From contig PHDR01000146.1 of the NCBI GenBank assembly GCA_002841035.1, forward strand, positions 1-7,057: DNA of 7,057 nucleotides, given 5' to 3'. Of the stretch, positions 1 to 5,070 are shown in pieces. Numbering within the stretch: position 1 is the first letter of the stretch; each line of letters starts with the position of its first letter. The notes under the pieces are model-generated. The model worked only from the letters and a program-made list of their open reading frames with translations, was not told the DNA's origin and did no database searches. Both the position numbers and the translations under genes were made by a program. This DNA is from Bacteroidetes bacterium HGW-Bacteroidetes-12. GTDB lineage: Bacteria; Bacteroidota; Bacteroidia; Flavobacteriales_E; Vicingaceae.

Positions 1-861
1 GTTTTTTTGCTTTTAATTCCTGTTTTCAGTTCTTTTGCACAAGATACATTGCAGAATAATAATGAATATGCACCTGAAAAAACATATTTAATTATTAAGA
101 ATAATGGTACTGAATATATTGGTGAAATTCTTTCGGATGATGGTCGGGAAATTTTAGTGAACACACTTAAATTAGGAAAATTATATATTCCTAAACATGA
201 AATAAAATCAATTAGTTTAGTAAATAAAGAAGAGATACTCGCTGCAAAACTTCCTGAAGATGATTTTTTCTCGTCCCGATATTTTATTACTACAAATGGG
301 TTTAATCAAAAAAAAGGTGATCACTATCTTTTAATGCACATCTTTGGCCCTGAAGTTCAATTTGCTGTTACTGACAACATAACAGTTGGAGGGCTAACCT
401 CATGGATAGGAATGCCTATCGTTTTATCTTTAAAATATTCTGCTAAAGTAACAGATAATCTTCATGTTGGAGCTGGCGTTTTAGGCGGTTCTTTAAGTTG
501 GTCAAACATAGCTGCTAATGGGATTTTGCCTTATGGCTCTGTTACTTTTGGAAACTTAAAACACAACATTACTTTTTCTGGTGGATGGATTTATGTTCAA
601 GACGCAAATCAAACACCCACCGATTCTCATGAATCTGCTTTATTTTCTGTTGCTGGAATGGTTCGGTTAGGAGAAAAAGTATCGTTTGTTGTTGATTCAT
701 TTGGTTTTAAAGAAACTAATAGCGATGTAGTTGTAGTTATGCCAGGAATTAGAATAGGCAGTAATAAAAATGCCTTTCAAATTGGGCTAACTCAAGTATA
801 TGTTGACGATGAATTTATTCCTTTTCCTATTCCAACATTAGGCTGGTTTAAAAGATTTTAA
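1..861 (+). CDS. Secreted/outer-membrane beta-rich protein of unknown function (5' partial)
   Basis: The frame is open from base 1, so the true start lies left of the window; the TTG at 7 is inside a hydrophobic stretch (VFLLLIPVFSSFAQ) that reads as the end of a Sec signal peptide, with likely cleavage near SSFA-QDT. About 286 residues are visible. After the signal comes a short beta-rich module (roughly residues 25-70: 'YLIIKNNGTEYIGEIL', 'LGKLYIPKHEIKSI') and then alternating beta strands rich in Gly and aromatics (about 90-286). The protein ends in Phe (GWFKRF), as outer-membrane beta-barrels recognised by BAM often do. I infer a small barrel-like outer-membrane protein; no enzymatic motif is visible. 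Similar signal peptide plus barrel proteins are common hypothetical proteins in Bacteroidota. The stop codon TAA at 859-861 coincides with the left border of the hairpin element, and the neighbour beyond it is convergent. Confidence 0.75.
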   Translation, partial: VFLLLIPVFSSFAQDTLQNNNEYAPEKTYLIIKNNGTEYIGEILSDDGREILVNTLKLGKLYIPKHEIKSISLVNKEEILAAKLPEDDFFSSRYFITTNGFNQKKGDHYLLMHIFGPEVQFAVTDNITVGGLTSWIGMPIVLSLKYSAKVTDNLHVGAGVLGGSLSWSNIAANGILPYGSVTFGNLKHNITFSGGWIYVQDANQTPTDSHESALFSVAGMVRLGEKVSFVVDSFGFKETNSDVVVVMPGIRIGSNKNAFQIGLTQVYVDDEFIPFPIPTLGWFKRF

Positions 862-1021
862 GGAGCTGTTACAAAATAAAGTTTACAGAATTGACGCAGT
901 AATTTTGTTCTTTTTTAAGGCGTAAATGAGGCGAATAGCCTTAGCTATTTAACGATTTTACAACGAAGAAAAAGGATGAAAGAACAAGTCAAAATGTAAA
1001 GTTCATTTTGTAACAGCTCCT
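861..1021. repeat. MITE-like hairpin element with 17-bp perfect terminal inverted repeats
   Basis: The ends at 861-877 (AGGAGCTGTTACAAAAT) and 1005-1021 (ATTTTGTAACAGCTCCT) are exact reverse complements. The symmetry continues inwards imperfectly: TTTACA at 882-887 faces TGTAAA near 995-1000, and TTGTTCTTT near 905-913 faces AAAGAACAA near 979-987. A central hairpin AATAGC-CTTA-GCTATT lies at 934-949, so the whole element can fold into one long stem-loop. TAA occurs directly outside both GGAG...CTCC ends (859-861 and 1021-1023), which fits a 3-bp target duplication. It has no transposase and no ORF. The size, ends and TNA-type duplication resemble a non-autonomous derivative of an IS5-like (IS1031-type) element, but that family assignment is inference. 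It lies between two convergent stop codons and could also act as a bidirectional terminator. Confidence 0.8.
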
Positions 1022-1865
1022 AAGCGTTAGTGTGAAACTTAACCAACGCATCAATAGGCTGTTTTATAATCTTATCTATTTCTACTTGATGAGTCAAGGC
1101 TACTTCTCTAATAAAATTTTGATAATAGAAAGCCACAGAACCAACCAAATTTAATTTATAATCTCTGTAATTTGGGTATTTACAGATGTATTTCTCAAAA
1201 AATTCATTCATACAAACAGTAATTAATGCACTAATTTTGTCATCCTCAGCATGTGTATGAACAAAGCGGCTAAATTGAGCTAAAAATCGATTGGGTAACG
1301 CTTGTTTATAGACTGCATCTAGGATTTTATTAAGGTTTAGGTTTGGATAAGCTTGTGCAAAATCCTCATTAATTTTTTCTGAAAATTCATGATGCAAATA
1401 GTGTTTTATAAAATTCATTCCTAGATGAGCTCCACTTCCCTCATCTCCTAACAAATATCCTAGAGCAGGAATGTTACTTGTACTATTTTTTCCATCATAC
1501 AAACAAGTGTTTGCCCCTGTTCCTAAAATAGCAACTAACCCTGTTTTGTTTCCAGAAACAGCCCTAGCTGCTGCTAGTAAATCATGCTCAACATCAATTT
1601 GTGCATTCGTAAAAAACAATTGCAATGCGGCTTGAACAATATTATTTTTTTCTTTAGAAGAACATCCTGCCCCATAGAAAAAAACCTGCTTAACATCTGC
1701 TTTGTTTTTGTTTAATGCACTCTTTGATAGCTCTGCAAAAATCTCATTTTCATCAATAAAATAAGGGTTAAACCCAATCGTTTCTGTTGAATAAATTTGA
1801 TTACTATTATTGTCCACCAACCTCCAATCCGTTTTTGTTGAACCACTATCTGCTATTAATATCAT
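1020..1865 (-). CDS. BadF/BadG/BcrA/BcrD-family ATPase, N-acetylglucosamine-kinase-like
   Basis: This 281-residue protein is a complete member of the ASKHA (actin/hexokinase-fold) family, at the usual length for the Bacteroidota branch. The N-terminal phosphate-1 motif is DSGSTKTDW (residues 6-14). GAGCSS (65-70) follows, then a probable catalytic Asp at EHDLLAAARA (D95), the phosphate-2 motif AILGTGANT (112-120), the family signature GDEGSGAHLG (140-149) and a Gly-containing adenosine-binding segment VGSVAF (241-246). Members phosphorylate amino sugars such as N-acetylglucosamine with ATP in the cytoplasm, feeding cell-wall or amino-sugar salvage; the exact substrate cannot be read from sequence. 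The ATG at 1865 places the phosphate motif at residue 6, as expected. No Shine-Dalgarno sequence is evident, but a plausible promoter lies just upstream. The TAG stop uses the outermost base of the adjoining hairpin element. Confidence 0.85.
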   Translation of the reverse strand: MILIADSGSTKTDWRLVDNNSNQIYSTETIGFNPYFIDENEIFAELSKSALNKNKADVKQVFFYGAGCSSKEKNNIVQAALQLFFTNAQIDVEHDLLAAARAVSGNKTGLVAILGTGANTCLYDGKNSTSNIPALGYLLGDEGSGAHLGMNFIKHYLHHEFSEKINEDFAQAYPNLNLNKILDAVYKQALPNRFLAQFSRFVHTHAEDDKISALITVCMNEFFEKYICKYPNYRDYKLNLVGSVAFYYQNFIREVALTHQVEIDKIIKQPIDALVKFHTNA

Positions 1866-1882
1866 AAAGTAAATTTATGATA

Positions 1883-1912
1883 TAAAACTAATATTTTTTC
1901 TACTTTTAACAA
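1883..1912 (-). promoter_or_regulatory. Candidate Bacteroidota-type promoter for the BadF-family kinase gene
   Basis: On the minus strand, TTG (1912-1910) is followed after exactly 19 bases by TAGTTTTA (1890-1883). This fits the Bacteroidota primary-sigma pattern TTG-N19-21-TAnnTTTG except for the last base. It lies 18 bp upstream of the ATG at 1865, giving a very short leader. The region is AT-rich, so a chance match is possible. Confidence 0.4.
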
Positions 1913-1923
1913 AATTTTAAACT

Positions 1924-2352
1924 ATGTTGAAAATCATTTTATTTGCTTTATTTTCACAATTTTCTCTTTCGTTTTATTGTCAATCAGATACAAGTTTTAT
2001 TAAACCAAGAAACTTATCTTTCAATGATTTCATGGCAAATTATTCTATTAATGATACTTCAGCGGCAGTAATTGAATTGTTTTTTGATAAAAAAGGAAAT
2101 AATGCCTACACGGAAATGGCTTTTTTACCTATAACAACAGCTCTATTTTTAATTTCACCAACAATAGGATTAGGCTTATCTGTAATTAGTGTTCCATTTT
2201 TTATTCATGGAACTTTTGTTTTATTAAAATACAATAAGAAAAAACTGAAACGCATTCTTGTTGATTATAAAACAGATAATTATTTGCCAAAAAACATCAG
2301 AAAAAAAGCGAATAAAATAATTTATTACTATTCGTTACAGGATGATTATTAA
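1924..2352 (+). CDS. Small exported or membrane protein of unknown function
   Basis: I do not recognise a family for this 142-residue protein. It opens with a Lys followed by a hydrophobic stretch (MLKIILFALFSQFSLSFYC, residues 1-19) that looks like a signal peptide. The Cys at 19 is preceded by Tyr, which fits a lipobox poorly. A polar segment of about 45 residues follows. Residues 66-100 are hydrophobic with Pro and Gly breaks (FLISPTIGLGLSVISVPFF), enough for one membrane helix or a helical hairpin. The C-terminal 40 residues are very Lys-rich (KYNKKKLKR, RKKANK) and would lie in the cytoplasm by the positive-inside rule. The ATG follows the divergent kinase start by 58 bp, so the two share a promoter region. 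Codon use and composition match the neighbours. The next gene, beyond 389 bp, is convergent. Confidence 0.6.
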   Translation: MLKIILFALFSQFSLSFYCQSDTSFIKPRNLSFNDFMANYSINDTSAAVIELFFDKKGNNAYTEMAFLPITTALFLISPTIGLGLSVISVPFFIHGTFVLLKYNKKKLKRILVDYKTDNYLPKNIRKKANKIIYYYSLQDDY

Positions 2353-2382
2353 AATCTAACATTTCGGACTTGTTTTGTGTAT

Positions 2383-2390
2383 TACTTTTG
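2383..2390 (+). promoter_or_regulatory. Candidate -7 box (TACTTTTG) with no gene downstream
   Basis: TACTTTTG matches the Bacteroidota -7 consensus TAnnTTTG exactly and lies within a pair of 11-bp direct repeats. No TTG is found at the expected 19-21 bases upstream (the nearest, at 2370-2372, is only 10 away), so it is half a promoter at best. Transcription from it would run through the repeat elements towards the 3' end of legC without meeting a clear ORF. Confidence 0.2.
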
Positions 2391-2468
2391 TGTATTTAGC
2401 GTGTGAGGGGTTGGTTGATTTTTTCATTTTTTTAATGGCAGACCCTAATTAGCCGATAGTTATTTTTT

Positions 2469-2609
2469 GGGAGTTCTAAAAATTGACAAAATGTTAACCA
2501 CAAAGACATCACGAAGTTTGCAAAACAAACAATATCAACAACTTAGTATTGTTCGTGTAATTTTACTTTGTGAGCTTTGTGGTTAAGAAATCAATTTTTA
2601 GAACCTCCC
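2469..2609. repeat. Second MITE-like inverted-repeat element
   Basis: The outer arms are 2469-2486 (GGGAGTTCTAAAAATTGA) and 2591-2609 (TCAATTTTTAGAACCTCCC), complementary except for one missing G in the left arm. An inner pair, TTAACCACAAAG (2494-2505) and CTTTGTGGTTAA (2575-2586), is perfect. The centre is only loosely symmetric. It has no ORF. T-runs on both sides (2463-2468 and 2610-2613) prevent a firm call of target duplication. The ends resemble those of the element at 861-1021 (GGAG, then GTT, then a run of A), which suggests related transposition ends, although the interiors differ. It lies between convergent genes and would form a strong hairpin in either transcript. Confidence 0.7.
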
Positions 2610-2631
2610 TTTTGAAATGATTTTGAATAAA

Positions 2632-2687
2632 TTTTTCTTTAACTTCATATCAAATAGTGAACTATTTGATATGAAGTTAAGGGGAAA
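2632..2687. repeat. Near-perfect 42-bp palindrome, extendable to a 27-pair RNA stem
   Basis: Bases 2639-2658 are the exact reverse complement of 2661-2680, separated only by GA. In a plus-strand RNA the stem extends outwards seven more pairs, using three G-U wobbles (2632-2638 with 2681-2687); in the minus-strand RNA those three positions would be A-C mismatches. It lies 61 bp past the legC stop on the minus strand. It could be a terminator or 3'-end stabiliser for legC, a structured RNA on the plus strand, or a protein-binding palindrome. No T-run follows it on either strand, so a standard intrinsic terminator is not clearly supported. Confidence 0.75.
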
Positions 2688-2741
2688 GATGTCGAAATAG
2701 AACGTCCAGAAAATAAAGAAATCGAATTTATAGAACCACCT

Positions 2742-3917
2742 TTATACTCTCACACTACTAGGAATATTTACTAATCTATCGGCAAGCCAAATACTGTTTA
2801 CTAATCCATCTGTTTGGCTATTGCTAAACATAGGTAAACGGTGGGTTAGTTCCCAAACAGGTCGAGTCATTACTCCGTTATTGTTGCTTATTTCTAAAAA
2901 TTCATCACGTTGCTGTTTGTTTTCTAATACGATACAGTTGAGCCAATAGTTGGCTTTGGAATCCTTCGCCTCTTTAACAAATGTAATATTAGTTTGGCTA
3001 AAAAAATCAGCATACTGGTTGGCTAAGTGTCTTTTGTTTTCAATAAACTTATCTAACTGTTCCAATTGAGCTAATGCCAACGCAGCATTAATATTAGGCA
3101 TACGATAGTTATAGCCTATGTGGTCATGTACAAATTCCCATGCGTGTGGCACTTTTGCTTGAGTGGTTAAATGTTTTGCTTTTTTTGCTAATGCTTCATC
3201 GTTGGTAATAATAGCACCACCACCACCACAAGTGATGGTTTTATTGCCATTAAAACTAAATACGCCTATTTTTCCAAATGTTCCTGTGTGTTGATTTTGG
3301 TAATAACTACCAATAGATTCTGCTGCATCTTCTATTAAAGGAATGTTCCATTTTTTACAAAGGACTGCAATTTCATCAATTCTACACGGAAACCCAAACG
3401 TATGCATTGGTACACAAGCGGCAATTCTTTTTCCTGTAGTTTTATTATAAGAGAAACCATCAACTTTTAATTCTGCATGCTTTTCTAAGAAATTGTTTAA
3501 TGCTTTAGGCGACATTCCTAATGTATCTTTATCCACATCGATAAAAACTGAATTAGCACCACTGTAGCTAATAGCATTTGCGGTAGCAATAAATGATAAT
3601 GCTTGAGTTAATACTTCTTCATTAGGTTTTACATCAGCAATTAATAATGCCATGTGCAATCCACTAGTCCCATTTACGCAAGCAACTGCATAGTTAGCAC
3701 CTGTAAACTCAGCTAATTTTAGTTCAAATTCATCAACAAACTTTCCTACTGACGAAACAAAAGTGGAATCAATACATTCGTTGAGGTATTTTTTTTCATT
3801 GCCTAAAAAACGAGGTTCGTGCAAAGGAATAAATTCCTGATTTGGAAATTTAGATTTGATGAAGTTGATAATGTTGTTAAAGGTATTCATAGACTTGATA
3901 TTACGTTTTTTTGTCAT
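2742..3917 (-). CDS. legC: LegC-family PLP-dependent sugar-nucleotide aminotransferase
   Basis: This DegT/DnrJ/EryC1/StrS-family (fold type I) enzyme should transfer an amino group, typically from glutamate, to the C4 keto group of the nucleotide sugar made by the neighbouring LegB, giving a 4-amino-4,6-dideoxy sugar in the cytoplasm. Key segments are the LegC-like N-terminus FIPLHEPRFLGNEKKYL (29-45), STFVSSVGKFVDEFE (51-65), the cofactor phosphate loop GTSGLH (83-88), EDAAE with pyridine-binding D197, the PLP-lysine motif SFNGNK (K226) followed by GGGG, and the substrate-contact region HIGYNYRMPNINAA (266-279). At 391 residues it is full length. The ATG at 3917 has a weak AAGG upstream; the internal ATG at 3890 (residue 10) would give a start closer to the family norm, so the first nine residues are uncertain. 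It follows legB after 154 bp of repeat-like DNA. The gene symbol rests on family resemblance and the pairing with LegB; the final sugar is not proven. Confidence 0.88.
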   Translation of the reverse strand: MTKKRNIKSMNTFNNIINFIKSKFPNQEFIPLHEPRFLGNEKKYLNECIDSTFVSSVGKFVDEFELKLAEFTGANYAVACVNGTSGLHMALLIADVKPNEEVLTQALSFIATANAISYSGANSVFIDVDKDTLGMSPKALNNFLEKHAELKVDGFSYNKTTGKRIAACVPMHTFGFPCRIDEIAVLCKKWNIPLIEDAAESIGSYYQNQHTGTFGKIGVFSFNGNKTITCGGGGAIITNDEALAKKAKHLTTQAKVPHAWEFVHDHIGYNYRMPNINAALALAQLEQLDKFIENKRHLANQYADFFSQTNITFVKEAKDSKANYWLNCIVLENKQQRDEFLEISNNNGVMTRPVWELTHRLPMFSNSQTDGLVNSIWLADRLVNIPSSVRV

Positions 3918-3994
3918 TTCAACCTTAAAGAGAAATCCTCATTTATAACTATGAAGATTTAATAATGTCTCTTTTATTTTAAATTATTGTATTA

Positions 3995-4066
3995 TTTCTG
4001 CTTTGCGGTCTCGATTGTATTTCTCTATTTGTTGAAGCAATTGAGAAATTTTGCTCGAAATGACAT
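3995..4066. repeat. Degenerate intergenic repeat between legB and legC
   Basis: The strip contains ATTTCTC (4019-4025) facing GAGAAAT (4043-4049), plus GAGAAATTTTGCTCGAAATG (4043-4062). That resembles the dispersed Bacteroidota repeat whose common form reads roughly TGTCATTTCGAGCGAAGTCG on the other strand (recalled, not searched). A diverged second copy may lie at 3995-4016 (TTTCTGCTTTGCGGTCTCGA). It occupies about half of the unusually wide gap in an otherwise tight operon. Confidence 0.45.
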
Positions 4067-4071
4067 TTATG

Positions 4072-5070
4072 TTAAACATTGTAAATATCTACTTTATACT
4101 GAGCTAAATTTTCTTTTTGTGAAAACCAAGCAATGGTTTCTGTCAATCCTTTATCTAACGTATAAGAAGGTTTCCAATTAGTTAATTGTTTTATTTTGGT
4201 ATTATCTCCAAACAAACGTTCTACTTCGCTTTTTTCCGGTCTTAATCTTTCTTCGTCAGTAACTAACTTTGCTTGTGGATTAATTTTGTTAATCAGCTCT
4301 TGAGCTAAATCACCTATAGAAATTTCGCTGTTAGTGGCAATATTAATTTCTTGCCCGTTGGTAAGGTCTGATTTAGCAATTTCTACAAAACCATTAACGG
4401 TATCTTTTACAAACAATAAATCTCTGGTAGGATGAATTGCACCTAATTTTATTTCTGTTTTACCACTCAATAATTGTGTTATGATTGTTGGTATCACAGC
4501 TCGAGCAGATTGCCTTGGTCCAAAAGTATTAAAAGGACGAACAGTAGTAACGGGCAAATCAAAGCTTCGATAAAAGGATTCAGCCATATAATCGGCACCA
4601 ATTTTTGTTGCTGAGTAAGGAGATTGACCTTGTTTAGGATGTTTTTCATCAATAGGAACATACAAAGCTGTTCCATATACTTCAGAAGTTGAAGTTACTA
4701 ATAGTTTTTCAACACCTAAATCACGACAAGCTTGTAGAACATTTAATGTTCCTTTGATGTTTGTATCTACATAACTATCGGGCGAATGGTAACTGTAAGG
4801 AATCGCAATTAGTGCTGCTAAATGAAAAACAACATCGCAACCTTTGATGGCAGTTCTAACTCCATTAGGGTCTCTAATATCTCCCGTAAAAATTTCTATT
4901 TTCTCCAATTTTTCTTTCGGAAAGGTGTCTAGCCAACCCCATGAGTTAAAGGAGTTATAATAAACAAAAGCTTTAACATCATACCCTTTATCAACTAATG
5001 TTTCTACCAAATGACTACCAATAAAACCATCAGCTCCTGTAACTAATATTTTTTTATTTATTAAGTTCAT
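4072..5070 (-). CDS. legB: LegB-type NAD(P)-dependent sugar-nucleotide 4,6-dehydratase
   Basis: This is a 332-residue extended short-chain dehydrogenase/reductase (NDP-sugar epimerase/dehydratase family). The Rossmann dinucleotide motif VTGADGFIGSH is at residues 10-20 (G12, G15, G18). The acidic strand end FTGDIRD is at 61-67, HLAALIAIPYSY at 83-94, and the active-site strand TSTSEVYG at 126-133. The YxxxK pair is Y152/K156 in SPYSATK, followed by the substrate-binding RPFNTFGPRQSARAVIP (178-194). The whole sequence fits the LegB branch, which oxidises C4 and removes water across C5-C6 of nucleotide-GlcNAc (GDP-linked in characterised legionaminic acid pathways; UDP is also possible here) to a 4-keto-6-deoxy sugar. 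The product would go to the LegC aminotransferase downstream. The ATG at 5070 directly follows the TAG of the wzc-like gene with no gap, implying one transcript and translational coupling. Simple epimerase function is less likely. Confidence 0.9.
   Translation of the reverse strand: MNLINKKILVTGADGFIGSHLVETLVDKGYDVKAFVYYNSFNSWGWLDTFPKEKLEKIEIFTGDIRDPNGVRTAIKGCDVVFHLAALIAIPYSYHSPDSYVDTNIKGTLNVLQACRDLGVEKLLVTSTSEVYGTALYVPIDEKHPKQGQSPYSATKIGADYMAESFYRSFDLPVTTVRPFNTFGPRQSARAVIPTIITQLLSGKTEIKLGAIHPTRDLLFVKDTVNGFVEIAKSDLTNGQEINIATNSEISIGDLAQELINKINPQAKLVTDEERLRPEKSEVERLFGDNTKIKQLTNWKPSYTLDKGLTETIAWFSQKENLAQYKVDIYNV

Larger units (their letters stand above)
2353..2741. other. Intergenic region of 389 bp between convergent genes, holding repeats but no clear gene
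   Basis: No open frame of convincing length starts here on either strand. From left to right it contains two copies of TTTTGTGTATT (2373-2383 and 2386-2396) and a TAnnTTTG-like box inside them. T-rich tracts follow around 2419-2433 and 2462-2468, then a terminal-inverted-repeat element (2469-2609) and a long palindrome (2639-2680). Last comes a short coding-like stretch that runs into the 3' end of the aminotransferase gene. No canonical hairpin plus T-run terminator is obvious for either flanking gene. Confidence 0.7.

Noticed and set aside
7..9. Taking the TTG at 7 as the start of the first gene
   Set aside because: It sits within the hydrophobic core of a signal peptide with no basic N-region; the frame is open to base 1, so the real start is outside the window.
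1901..1908. TACTTTTA as a -7 box for the plus-strand gene at 1924
   Set aside because: There is no TTG 19-21 bases upstream, and the strip is so AT-rich that such matches are expected by chance.
2671..2700. Mini-ORF starting at the ATG inside the palindrome's right arm (MKLRGKMSK)
   Set aside because: Only nine codons, with no Shine-Dalgarno sequence and no sign of leader-peptide function; the ATG is a by-product of the palindrome.
2353..2741. CRISPR array, attachment site or tRNA in the repeat-rich gap
   Set aside because: The repeats are single inverted pairs rather than regularly spaced direct repeats. No cloverleaf or integrase gene is visible, and no paired att-like direct repeats were found.
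3987..4181. A 64-codon plus-strand frame overlapping the end of legB
   Set aside because: It lies antisense to the legB 3' end, and its first half (with LLKQLRNFARNDI) is the typical spurious translation of the intergenic repeat; no supporting start region.
4494..4676. A 60-codon minus-strand frame inside legB
   Set aside because: It is an out-of-frame shadow of the well-supported legB coding sequence, Leu-rich from frame-shifted codons.
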